A stretch of 64,000 nt of DNA from Candidatus Gastranaerophilales bacterium (GTDB taxonomy: Bacteria > Cyanobacteriota > Vampirovibrionia > Gastranaerophilales > Gastranaerophilaceae): NCBI GenBank assembly GCA_944323035.1, contig CALUQY010000002.1, positions 1-64,000 on the forward strand, read 5' to 3'. Each line of letters begins with the position of its first letter. The first letter of the stretch is position 1. The translations under genes were made by a program, and so were the position numbers. The notes under the pieces were generated by a model that was not told where the DNA came from, did not search any database, and saw only the letters and a program-made list of their open reading frames with translations. Positions 33,710 to 41,827 of this stretch are shown here, one piece after another.

Positions 33710-34519
33710 ATGGGCGGAAATTTATTTGGTCTTAACGCCATAAAATATTTTGGCGCAAATGGTATATATTCAACGCAGCGGGTAAATAATAACCCGTACC
33801 TGAACTTTGGTCTGGCTTCGCTTGACCGTGACACTTTTGAATACCAGACAAATTCTCTGGGCCGTCATACCACCGAGGCAAACCTTACCCAGATGATTAA
33901 ACGCAATCCGCGAATTCGTGAGATTTTGCGCGAAAACGGTATGCAGGGCGAACTTAACATGGAGAATTTACGAGCACTGCTGGCAGGACACGCCAAAGAT
34001 ACCCAAAAAATTGCAAAAGGAATAACAGAACACTTACCCGTAGCGCTAAAATACGGCATCAATGAAAAATCACTTTCTGATGCCTGCTATCTTCACGATC
34101 TGGGGAAAGTCTTAATTCCTGATGAAATTCTGAACAAACCCGCCCGCCTGACACCGGACGAGGAAAAAATTATGCATACGCATTCGGAATTAAGCTATGA
34201 ACTTTTGAAGCATTCTGATATTGATACGCGCACTCTGGACTTAATCAAATACCACCACCAGAACCCGCTGAAAAGCGGCTATCCGCAGGCTAAACCCGAT
34301 TTCAATGCAGATATAAATTTACAGGTTCTATCAGCAGCAGACAAATTTTCCGCACTGACGGAAAAGCGCCCGTATAAAGAACCGTTATCAAATGAACAGG
34401 CGCTTGGCATAATGTATAAAGACGTGAAAGAAGGGAAAATGCATCCGTTTATATTCAAAGCGCTGGTTGCACATGTCCACGCACAAGCTCCGGCAGACAA
34501 AACTGCGAAATCAGCTTAA
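33710..34519 (+). CDS. HD-GYP-like phosphohydrolase variant
   Basis: Start taken at the ATG (MGGNLFGL); a GTG two codons earlier is possible, and no clear ribosome binding site precedes either. About 269 residues. The HD domain keeps YLHDLGKVLIPDEILNKP and KYHH; the GYP signature reads HHQNPLKSGYP, where typical enzymes have HHExxxGxGYP. The metal-site His/Asp remain but the Glu is Gln. This could weaken cyclic-di-GMP hydrolysis or shift its substrate. It ends divergent-overlapping with the XRE gene at 34511 (9 nt, convergent). Confidence 0.75.
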   Translation: MGGNLFGLNAIKYFGANGIYSTQRVNNNPYLNFGLASLDRDTFEYQTNSLGRHTTEANLTQMIKRNPRIREILRENGMQGELNMENLRALLAGHAKDTQKIAKGITEHLPVALKYGINEKSLSDACYLHDLGKVLIPDEILNKPARLTPDEEKIMHTHSELSYELLKHSDIDTRTLDLIKYHHQNPLKSGYPQAKPDFNADINLQVLSAADKFSALTEKRPYKEPLSNEQALGIMYKDVKEGKMHPFIFKALVAHVHAQAPADKTAKSA

Positions 34520-34735
34520 AGAAACAAGTTTTTCAACAGAAACCTCAAGAGCAAGAGCAAGATTAACAATAACAACGAGTGAAGGTGAATATTTCTCGGA
34601 CTCAATGCGTGCAAGATATTCCGGCGTAATATCGGCCATTTCAGCCAGCTTCTCTAAAGTATAGCGTTTTTTGGCGCGCTCGGCCCGCAAATTTGCCGCG
34701 AAAATTTTAATAATTTCTTCTCTTTTCATAACCAT
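34511..34735 (-). CDS. XRE-family HTH regulator next to a prepilin gene
   Basis: 74 residues: NLRAERAKKRYTLEKLAEM, ITPEYLARIESEKYSPS, then LALALEVSVEKLVSL, a single XRE domain with a common SinR-like pattern. It lies divergent to the prepilin gene at 34842. The 106-nt region between them carries the prepilin promoter and repeated TGATTTATAA sequences, a plausible operator. It likely represses itself, the prepilin gene, or both. Confidence 0.85.
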   Translation of the reverse strand: MVMKREEIIKIFAANLRAERAKKRYTLEKLAEMADITPEYLARIESEKYSPSLVVIVNLALALEVSVEKLVSLS

Positions 34736-34753
34736 ACCAATAGTTTATATCAG

Positions 34754-34812
34754 TTGACAAGGTTCAAAACATGATTTATAATTCATGTGTATTGATTTAT
34801 AAATCATAATTT
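34754..34812 (+). promoter_or_regulatory. Prepilin promoter and possible XRE operator
   Basis: TTGACA (34754-34759), 17 nt, TATAAT (34777-34782). ATGATTTATAATTCAT and TGATTTATAAATCA overlap or follow the -10; the second is a perfect palindrome. They are candidate binding sites for the divergent XRE protein. Confidence 0.65.
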
Positions 34813-34841
34813 TGGCAATATAAGTCAAGAAAGGATAGAAT

Positions 34842-36074
34842 ATGAAAAAATTTGCATTAACAATGGCCGGCCGGCTGGAGCGGTCGGCTGAGGCGACCGC
34901 GGAGCGACATCCACAATTGAACCCGGGTGTGAATTCAACAAAAGAGTCTACCGTACTTCGTCATTGCGAGCCGGCTTGCCGGCGTGGCAATCCATCGGCG
35001 ATTGAGCCGGTTTCACATTTAAAAGCCGGGCTTTCGACCACATTTAAGAATGATATTAACCTGCGATGTGGGTTGACTGGATCGCCACGGGCTAACGCCC
35101 TCGCGATGACAAAAAACATTGCTTTTACCATGGCAGAGATACTTCTGTCATTGACGATAATCGGCGTAGTTGCGGCGATAACCTTACCAAGTTTGACCGG
35201 CAACATAAATGAGCGCACATGGAACACTCAAAGAAAAGCTTTATATGCCAGATTTTCACAGGCAATTGCCCTCATGCCCGCACTCAACGGTTACGGAACC
35301 CTTACCGAAGGTGATTCTTCCACTTCAGCAGTAGACACCGCTGCCGAAACCTTCGTCACCAACGGGCTTGCTAAAGTATTGAAAATTAACAACATCTGCG
35401 ATTCAGAGCACCTTGAAGATTGCGGCATCACATCAAAAATAACACCGCTTTCCGGCGGCAGCGCTATTGACGTACCAACAAAAATTTCTGAACTCAATTC
35501 GCTTATGACTAGTGTCGCGGCTTGGACAGATATAAACGGAGTCGTTCATTCGGCAGAAAGTATGATAGATACTAACGCTGCTGCTTTTGAAACTCAAAAC
35601 GGTGAAAGCATTGTAGTATATTACAAACCCGATTGCACAGGGAGTTTAGGAGAAAGCAATTTTCACTACACGCAAAACAAAATATGTGCGAATTTTATTT
35701 ATGATTTAAACGGCAGCAAAGGCCCAAACACCGTTGGCAAAGATATAGGCGTAATAACTGCTCTTTATCCGAGTGACAGCATTGTCGTTGCCCCATTCCC
35801 TCTTACCCGCGCCGCCTCAACATCAATCTCATACACTGCGTCCTCAAAAGAATGCACAAAAATAGATAATGAAAGCCGGCTGCCAAATCTGGAAGAATTA
35901 ATTTCCATGTTCGTAAATGCAAAACTTTTTGCAATGCCGACAGGTATTTATTGGTCAAGTTCCCTAACAACATCCAGCGGCACAACTCAGGCCTGGGCCT
36001 TAGATTTTTCATACGGCCGTCCCGGAAAGTATAATAAAACATCTTCCTGGCGATTATGGTGCGTAAAACGTTAA
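34842..36074 (+). CDS. Prepilin-like protein with a 94-residue repeat-derived leader
   Basis: 410 residues. The conserved type IV prepilin site is A94-FTMAE, with Glu at +5, followed by the hydrophobic helix ILLSLTIIGVVAAITL. The mature domain of about 315 residues ends in a C-terminal FISUMP/DUF1566-like module (YWSSS, WALDFSYGRPG, WCVKR). The leader, normally under 30 residues, starts MKKFALTMA like a normal one, then runs through about 85 codons of dispersed repeats with no stop. The phrase FALTMA is echoed at IAFTMA where the body begins. Product is probably secreted and assembled or anchored after prepilin peptidase cleavage. Confidence 0.8.
   Translation: MKKFALTMAGRLERSAEATAERHPQLNPGVNSTKESTVLRHCEPACRRGNPSAIEPVSHLKAGLSTTFKNDINLRCGLTGSPRANALAMTKNIAFTMAEILLSLTIIGVVAAITLPSLTGNINERTWNTQRKALYARFSQAIALMPALNGYGTLTEGDSSTSAVDTAAETFVTNGLAKVLKINNICDSEHLEDCGITSKITPLSGGSAIDVPTKISELNSLMTSVAAWTDINGVVHSAESMIDTNAAAFETQNGESIVVYYKPDCTGSLGESNFHYTQNKICANFIYDLNGSKGPNTVGKDIGVITALYPSDSIVVAPFPLTRAASTSISYTASSKECTKIDNESRLPNLEELISMFVNAKLFAMPTGIYWSSSLTTSSGTTQAWALDFSYGRPGKYNKTSSWRLWCVKR
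34869..35123 (+). repeat. R2-type palindromic repeats inside the prepilin leader
   Basis: GC-rich segment bounded by the two leader echoes. It contains GTCATTGCGAGCCGG ... GGCGTGGCAATCC (34959-34993) and the inverse partner GGATCGCCACGGGC ... CTCGCGATGAC (35079-35110), i.e. a composite with inverted ends. Related copies lie at 29711-29753 and 43081-43114. Confidence 0.82.
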
Positions 36075-36089
36075 CCATTACAAAAGCAA

Positions 36090-36120
36090 TGGCGGAGCCG
36101 GAATGGCTCCGCCCTTCTTT
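36090..36120 (+). terminator. Terminator after the prepilin gene
   Basis: Stem GGCGGAGCC-GGAAT-GGCTCCGCC, followed by CTTCTTTT. It may also serve the convergent small LuxR gene. Confidence 0.85.
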
Positions 36121-36359
36121 TACCCCCTTTGTCTGTTTGCTACTTTTATGATTTCTTCCGGCTTAATCTTCAAAAAATAAGCGGCTACTGCAGCCGCCTG
36201 AATTCTATTTCTTACTTTTAGATTTGAGAGAATTTCCTGTACGTGTACTTTTACCGTAGATACAGATATACAAAGCTTGTCGCCTATCTGTTTGTTGGAA
36301 TACCCCATAGCCAACAACGGCAGCACTTCATTCTCGCGTATTGTCAAACCACTTAACAT
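36120..36359 (-). CDS. Stand-alone LuxR-type HTH protein
   Basis: 79 residues consisting of a LuxR/GerE domain (LTIRENEVLPLLAMGYSNKQI, VSTVKVHVQEILSNLKVRN, IQAAAVAAYFL) with a short C-terminal tail. No sensor domain. GAAAGGAAGGTTGAAAGAGT precedes the start. It is the closer match to classic LuxR regulators of the two in this window and converges on the prepilin gene with the terminator between them. Confidence 0.87.
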   Translation of the reverse strand: MLSGLTIRENEVLPLLAMGYSNKQIGDKLCISVSTVKVHVQEILSNLKVRNRIQAAAVAAYFLKIKPEEIIKVANRQRG

Positions 36360-36675
36360 ACTCTTTCAACCTTCCTTTCTGATTAGTTTAGTCATAACGC
36401 TTGTGCATTCAAACACAAACGGGTAAATATTCTTACAAACACTTTTCCTTGTAAATTAGCCATTTGGATAGTAGATATGAAGAATAGTAATATACATAAA
36501 ATAAAGGATAAAAACTTACCCGTGCCGATTGTAACGCCATGTTAACGGGCATTTCTCGGGTATGCTTGCATTTAATCTTTCTTTGTTTTATATTCAAAAT
36601 GTGCGTTTATGTTTTATTGTGGAAAAAACCTCTGGCGCGATTTAAGATTTACAACTAAAAATAAAGGAAAAAGAT
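36360..36675 (+). promoter_or_regulatory. Intergenic region and rplS promoter
   Basis: No gene seen in this 316-nt gap. TTGCAT (36566-36571), 17 nt, TATATT (36589-36594) forms the rplS promoter, giving a leader of about 75 nt. Farther upstream, ACCCG...CGGGT segments could pair. Confidence 0.6.
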
Positions 36676-37029
36676 ATGAACCCTATTATTAATGAATTAG
36701 AAAAAGCATATTTGAAAGAAGACTTGCCACAACTTAACTCAGGTGATACCGTTAAAGTTTTCGTTAGAATCGTTGAAGGAAACAAAGAAAGACTTCAAGC
36801 ATTTGAAGGTACTATTATTAAACAGCACGGTTCAGGCATCAACAAAACAATTACCGTTAGAAAAGTATTCCAGGGCGTTGGCGTTGAACGTGTATTCTTA
36901 GTAAACTCTCCGCGCGTTGAAAGAATTAACGTTCTCAGACGCGGTGACGTTAAACGTTCTAAACTCTACTACTTGAGAGAACGTTCAGGTAAAGCAACTC
37001 GTATTAAGGAAAAAATTGAAAAAAGATAA
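36676..37029 (+). CDS. rplS: Ribosomal protein bL19
   Basis: 117 residues with GDTVKVFVRIVEGNKERLQ, FEGTIIKQ, GVGVERVFLVNSPRV and VRRAKLYYLR-like RSKLYYLRERSGK. Full length. First gene of an rplS-rbgA-rnhB operon, an arrangement common in bacteria. The ribosome binding site is AAAGGAAAAA. Confidence 0.97.
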   Translation: MNPIINELEKAYLKEDLPQLNSGDTVKVFVRIVEGNKERLQAFEGTIIKQHGSGINKTITVRKVFQGVGVERVFLVNSPRVERINVLRRGDVKRSKLYYLRERSGKATRIKEKIEKR

Positions 37030-37879
37030 GTTACACATACACTGGTATCCGGGGCATATTGCAAAAGCCGAACGTAAGCTAAAAGAACAGCTTTCGCTCG
37101 TAGACGCAGTGATAGAAGTACTAGACGCCCGTTTACCTCTGTCAAGTTGTTATGAAAATATAACGGGGCTTTTAGGTGAAAAGCCCCGTTTAATATTGCT
37201 CAATAAAGCGGATTTGACCGACAGGGCCGAACTCAAAAAATGGATTTCGATACTTGAAGAAAAAACCGGCTGCCCTGTTTTGACGACTGATGCAAAAAAT
37301 TCCAAAGACTTAAACCAGATTGTCAAAAAAGTCATTGAGCTATCAGAGCCGCGAATTCAGGCGCTAATGGCAAAGGGGCTTCTGCGCCGTCCTGCCCGCG
37401 TTATGGTTGTCGGAATGCCAAACGTGGGTAAGTCAAGCATTATTAATAAACTTACCCGTTCCTCCAAAACCAAAATCGGCGCAAAAGCAGGCGTTACCCG
37501 CCAGCAGCAGTGGGTCAGGATTAACCCGCAGCTGGAACTTCTCGACACTCCGGGAATTATCCCTATGAAGCAGGAGGATCAGGAACGCGCACGCAAACTT
37601 GCGTTTGTAAACTCTGTCAGCGAACACGCCTACTCTAACGAAATCGTGGCACGCGAACTTCTTTCAATGCTTGAAAATAAATACGAAACCCAAACCCGCG
37701 AGTACTACAACTATCCGCAGGGCGAGTTGAGCATAGAAAATCTTGCGCTTGCACGCAACTGGATTACCTCAAAGGGTCAGCCTGACACGGAGCGAACCTC
37801 TGTTTACATCCTGCGCGACTTCCGCGAGGGAAAAATAGGGAAATTTATCCTCGACACATTGGAGCCGCAAGATGAGTGA
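37016..37879 (+). CDS. rbgA: Ribosome biogenesis GTPase RbgA/YlqF
   Basis: 287 residues with circularly permuted GTPase motifs: LNKADL (G4) comes before GMPNVGKSS (G1), then LLDTPGI (G3). HWYPGHIAKAERK is the family N-terminus. It acts in late 50S assembly. The start is a TTG at 37016, inside the end of rplS and 7 nt after AAGGA. It overlaps rnhB by 8 nt. Confidence 0.95.
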   Translation: MKKDKLHIHWYPGHIAKAERKLKEQLSLVDAVIEVLDARLPLSSCYENITGLLGEKPRLILLNKADLTDRAELKKWISILEEKTGCPVLTTDAKNSKDLNQIVKKVIELSEPRIQALMAKGLLRRPARVMVVGMPNVGKSSIINKLTRSSKTKIGAKAGVTRQQQWVRINPQLELLDTPGIIPMKQEDQERARKLAFVNSVSEHAYSNEIVARELLSMLENKYETQTREYYNYPQGELSIENLALARNWITSKGQPDTERTSVYILRDFREGKIGKFILDTLEPQDE

Positions 37880-38522
37880 ATTATTTAATTTTGACGAAAG
37901 TTTTGGGAAAATAGTTATCGGAACTGACGAGGCAGGAAGAGGGCCTGCGGCAGGCGGGGTTTTTGTGGCTTGCGCCTGCTTCCGCGAGAAAACCGAAACC
38001 CTAATAAAAGAACTTGCGAACCTGAACGATTCAAAAAAACTTACCCGCAAAAAACGCGAATCTCTCTATGACATAGTAAAAGAAAATACCGTTAATTCCA
38101 TAATAAACATAGAAGTTGATGAAATAGAGTGTATCAATATTTTAAACGCCTCTCTTAAGGGAATGAAATTAACCTGCGAAGCCGTTATTGCAAAACTGGG
38201 CTTGAATGCAGAGGAGAAAAAAGAAATCCTGACGCTTGTTGACGGAAATAAATTAATCAAAGACTATATTTACCCCCAAAAATTCATAATAAAAGGCGAC
38301 GGAAAATCAGCCTCAATCGCGGCGGCAAGTATTCTGGCAAAAGTTTCGCGCGACAGATACATGGAAAAACTAGACGCCGAGTTCCCGCAATATAATTGGA
38401 AATCGAACGCCGGCTATCTTTCCGAAGAACATCTTGCGGCAATCGACAAATACGGCCTGACCAAATACCACCGCCCGTCCTTCCTGCAAAAACACTTCAA
38501 CAAACAACTATCACTGCTTTAA
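37872..38522 (+). CDS. rnhB: Ribonuclease HII
   Basis: 216 residues. Catalytic Asp19-Glu20 in GTDEAGRGPAAGG, the second Asp region in LVDGN, and AAASILAKVSRDRYM with the third. It removes RNA from DNA hybrids and single ribonucleotides. It is translationally coupled to rbgA and its end overlaps the convergent RHH gene by 12 nt. Confidence 0.96.
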   Translation: MSELFNFDESFGKIVIGTDEAGRGPAAGGVFVACACFREKTETLIKELANLNDSKKLTRKKRESLYDIVKENTVNSIINIEVDEIECINILNASLKGMKLTCEAVIAKLGLNAEEKKEILTLVDGNKLIKDYIYPQKFIIKGDGKSASIAAASILAKVSRDRYMEKLDAEFPQYNWKSNAGYLSEEHLAAIDKYGLTKYHRPSFLQKHFNKQLSLL

Positions 38523-38675
38523 ATGCCTTAGTGCAAAATCTATACATTGAACAATCAGCTCATTACGGCTGATATCAGTTTTGCCTGATAATTCGTCAAT
38601 TTCCTTGAGCGTATTGGTATCAAGTCTGATACTTATAACAGTCTTTTCAGATTTAACCGGTTTGAATTCAATCAT
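38511..38675 (-). CDS. Ribbon-helix-helix (CopG-like) small regulator
   Basis: A 54-residue reading frame starting MIEFKPVKSEKTVISIRL, with the pattern ISIRLDTNTLKEIDELS then ISRNELIVQCIDFAL, the beta-helix-helix form of RHH DNA-binding proteins. It has an excellent ribosome binding site (AAAGAGGTGT before the ATG). The end overlaps rnhB. No toxin gene is next to it, so it may be a lone regulator. Confidence 0.8.
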   Translation of the reverse strand: MIEFKPVKSEKTVISIRLDTNTLKEIDELSGKTDISRNELIVQCIDFALRHLKQ

Positions 38676-38780
38676 ATAACACCTCTTTTTATTGTATTCT
38701 TTTCGGGGTGCTAAATATATATTTAATTTTATAATATATAATGTATTTACTTTTTGAATACAATGCGGTATACTTATAAT

Positions 38781-38932
38781 AAAGCAGTTCTCCGCCGCTC
38801 CGCCTCGCTGAACCGCGAGCCGTGGCGGCTTCGCTGTCTAATACGCCACTCAAAAGACTCGCTTGCGTGAGCGGGAGTTGCGCCGCAACTCATTCACGCC
38901 ACGTTCCTTATCGCGAGCCTTTCTCGGACAAT
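38781..38932 (+). repeat. R1 dispersed repeat upstream of adhE
   Basis: Begins AAAGCAGTTCTCCGCCGC and ends GCCTTTCTCGGACAA, with CTGTCTAATACGCCACTC in the middle. The inner part holds inverted pairs (GAGTTGCGCCGCAACTC). It lies 34 nt before the adhE -35 box and 105 nt after the RHH gene start. Confidence 0.85.
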
Positions 38933-38965
38933 ATTAAAAATAGATAAAGATTGTCATAATAACAC

Positions 38966-39030
38966 TTGCAAACGATTTTTCTTCATGATACAATAGTAGT
39001 ACAAAGTAATCGTGAATTATTTCACGATTG
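38966..39030 (+). promoter_or_regulatory. adhE promoter and leader hairpin
   Basis: TTGCAA (38966-38971), 17 nt, TACAAT (38989-38994). The leader of about 100 nt contains AATCGTGAA-TTA-TTTCACGATT just after the start point, a near-perfect hairpin that could be an operator or RNA stabiliser. Confidence 0.7.
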
Positions 39031-39102
39031 AAAGCCGGGAGATTAGGGGCTTTCGCCGAAATAGAAGAATAAATGATGTACTGAAAAAGGAGAAGACATA
39101 TT

Positions 39103-41772
39103 ATGACAACAAAAAATCAAAAGACTGTCGAAAACCTGGAAAAAGCTTTAAATTCTTCTTCGGTTGTTGATTCCGCTGAAAAGCTGGAATTATTAATCGA
39201 AAGAGTTAAAAAAGCTCAAAAGATTTTCGCAACTTACTCTCAAGAACAAGTTGACGCAATTTTCAAAGCTGCAGCTACTGCTGCTGACAAAGCAAGAATT
39301 CCGCTTGCAAGAATGGCTGTTGAAGAAACCGGTATGGGCGTTCTGGAAGATAAAATTATCAAAAACCACTTCGCTTCTGAATACATCTACAACAAGCACA
39401 AAAACGCTAAAACTTGCGGCATCATTAAAGAAGATAAAATCAATGGTACTAAAATCGTTGCAGAACCTCTCGGCGTTATTGCAGGTATCGTTCCTACAAC
39501 TAACCCGACTTCAACCGCGATTTTCAAATCTTTAATCGCTTTGAAAACAAGAAACGCAATCATCTTTTCACCGCACCCTAGAGCTAAAAACTGCACAATT
39601 GCTGCTGCTAAATTAGTTCTTGAAGCTGCTGTTAAAGCAGGTGCTCCTAACGATATCATCGGATGGATTGATGTTCCGACAATTGAACTTTCAAGCCAGT
39701 TGATGAAACACCCTCACATTGATTGTATCTTAGCTACAGGCGGCCCTGGTATGGTTAAAGCTGCTTACTCTTCAGGCAACCCTGCATTAGGCGTTGGCCC
39801 GGGTAACACCCCTGCGGTTATTGACGAAACCGCTGATATCAAAATGGCAGTTTCTTCAATCCTTATGTCAAAAACTTTTGACAACGGTATGATTTGTGCT
39901 TCTGAACAATCAGTTGTCGTTGTTGACAGCGTTTATGATCAAGTTAGAAATGAATTCGCTTACAGAGGCGCTCATATCCTTGATGAAAAAGAACAAAAGA
40001 AACTGGTTGATCTTCCGCTTATCGACCCTAAACGCGGTACAGCACACCCTGACATCGTTGGTCAAAGCGCATACAGAATCGCTCAACTCGCTGGTTTTGA
40101 AGTTAACCCTAACGCAAAAGTTTTAATCGCTGAAAGACCGGCTGTTGATTGGGAAGATCCGTTCTCAAGAGAAAAATTGTCACCTGTATTAGCTATGTAC
40201 AGAGCTAAAGATTTTGATGAAGCTGCTGAAATGGCTTATGAACTTGTTATTAGAGGCGGCGCAGGTCACACATCCGTACTTTACACAGACGAACGTTCTA
40301 AAGACAGAATTAATTTCTATGCAGAAAAAATGCCTACTTGCAGATTGTTAATTAACTCACCATCATCTCAAGGTGGTATCGGTGACCTTTATAACTTCAA
40401 ACTTGAACCGTCATTAACTCTTGGCTGCGGTTCTTGGGGTGGTAACGCTGTTAGCGGTAACGTCGGCGTTGAAAACTTATTGAACTACAAAACAGTCGCG
40501 GAAAGGAGAGAAAATATGTTATGGTTTAAGGTTCCACCTAAAGTTTACTTCAAAAGAGGCGCTATTGACCTCGCTCTTCGTGAACTTAAAGGTAAAAAAC
40601 GTGCATTTATCGTAACAGACAGCTTCCTTTTCAACTCCGGTGCTGTAAACAAAATCACTAACGTTTTAGACGAAATCGGCTGCGAATACCAGATCTTCTT
40701 TGACGTTAAACCGGATCCTACATTATCTACAATTAATCAGGCAATGGCTGTATTGAAACCGTTTGAACCTGATGTAATCATCTCTCTGGGCGGCGGTTCT
40801 CCAATGGATGCAGCTAAAATTATGTGGTTAATGTATGAACAACCTGACACTGTATTTGAAGATATCTCTATGAGATTTATGGATATCAGAAAGAGAATCT
40901 GCTCTATTCCTGAATTGGGTAAAAAAGCAACAATGGTTGCAGTTCCTACAACATCAGGTACAGGTTCTGAAGTTACTCCGTTTGCAATCATCACTGATGA
41001 CAAATCAGGTGTTAAATACGCAATCGCTGATTACGCATTGACTCCAAACATGGCAATCGTTGACCCTAACTTTGTTGACGGTATGCCAAAAGGCTTAACA
41101 AGCGCATCAGGTATCGACGCACTTGTTCACGCTATTGAAGCTTACGTTTCAGCAATGGCTACAAACTTCACTAATTCAAACGCACTTGAAGCAACAAAAT
41201 TAGTATTCAGATACCTCGAACGTTCATACACTGAAGGTGCAAACGACCCTATGGCAAGAGAAAAAATGCACTACGCTGCAACAATCGCAGGTATGGCATT
41301 TGCAAACTCTTTCTTAGGCCTCTGCCACTCTATGGCTCACAAACTCGGTGCTATGTTCCACGTTCCGCACGGTGTTGCTAACGCATTGTTAATCAGACAG
41401 GTAATCAAATACAACTCAACAGATTGCCCTAGAAAACAATGTATCTTCCCTCAATACAAATTCCCTAACGCGAAAGCTAAATACGGCCAAATCGCTGATG
41501 AATTAGGATTGGGCGGTAAGAACGATGACGAAAAAGTTGAATTGTTAATCAACGCAGTAGACAAATTGATGACAGCAATCAACCTGCCAAAATCAATTAA
41601 AGACTTCGGCGTAACAGAAGAACAATTCATGGCTAAGTTAGACGAAATGGTAGAACTGGCATTTGACGACCAATGCACAGGTGCAAACCCTGCATACCCT
41701 CTGATGTCAGACATCAAACAAATCTACTTAGACGCATTCGAAGGCGTTGTTAGAGATTATCAGGTTAAATAG
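39103..41772 (+). CDS. adhE: Bifunctional aldehyde/alcohol dehydrogenase
   Basis: 889 residues. N-terminal acetaldehyde dehydrogenase (about 1-440; nucleophile Cys in [19 protein letters not shown]), linker, and C-terminal iron alcohol dehydrogenase (about 460-885; [22 protein letters not shown], metal-binding [23 protein letters not shown]). It converts acetyl-CoA to ethanol to regenerate NAD in fermentation. Full length and strongly expressed-looking. At the linker, AAAGGAGAGAAAAT and an in-frame ATG (40516) could start the alcohol dehydrogenase half alone, although the encoded residues (RRENMLW) are conserved family sequence. Confidence 0.96.
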   Translation: MTTKNQKTVENLEKALNSSSVVDSAEKLELLIERVKKAQKIFATYSQEQVDAIFKAAATAADKARIPLARMAVEETGMGVLEDKIIKNHFASEYIYNKHKNAKTCGIIKEDKINGTKIVAEPLGVIAGIVPTTNPTSTAIFKSLIALKTRNAIIFSPHPRAKNCTIAAAKLVLEAAVKAGAPNDIIGWIDVPTIELSSQLMKHPHIDCILATGGPGMVKAAYSSGNPALGVGPGNTPAVIDETADIKMAVSSILMSKTFDNGMICASEQSVVVVDSVYDQVRNEFAYRGAHILDEKEQKKLVDLPLIDPKRGTAHPDIVGQSAYRIAQLAGFEVNPNAKVLIAERPAVDWEDPFSREKLSPVLAMYRAKDFDEAAEMAYELVIRGGAGHTSVLYTDERSKDRINFYAEKMPTCRLLINSPSSQGGIGDLYNFKLEPSLTLGCGSWGGNAVSGNVGVENLLNYKTVAERRENMLWFKVPPKVYFKRGAIDLALRELKGKKRAFIVTDSFLFNSGAVNKITNVLDEIGCEYQIFFDVKPDPTLSTINQAMAVLKPFEPDVIISLGGGSPMDAAKIMWLMYEQPDTVFEDISMRFMDIRKRICSIPELGKKATMVAVPTTSGTGSEVTPFAIITDDKSGVKYAIADYALTPNMAIVDPNFVDGMPKGLTSASGIDALVHAIEAYVSAMATNFTNSNALEATKLVFRYLERSYTEGANDPMAREKMHYAATIAGMAFANSFLGLCHSMAHKLGAMFHVPHGVANALLIRQVIKYNSTDCPRKQCIFPQYKFPNAKAKYGQIADELGLGGKNDDEKVELLINAVDKLMTAINLPKSIKDFGVTEEQFMAKLDEMVELAFDDQCTGANPAYPLMSDIKQIYLDAFEGVVRDYQVK

Positions 41773-41789
41773 TTAACCGGAACAAAAAT

Positions 41790-41825
41790 AGGGCGAGCCT
41801 CAGGTGTTTCCTGAGGCTCGCTTTA
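41790..41825. terminator. Terminator between adhE and the prepilin gene
   Basis: Perfect 12-bp stem GCGAGCCTCAGG / CCTGAGGCTCGC (41793-41821) with a five-base loop. It separates two convergent genes and could work in both directions. Confidence 0.88.
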
Positions 41826-41827
41826 TA

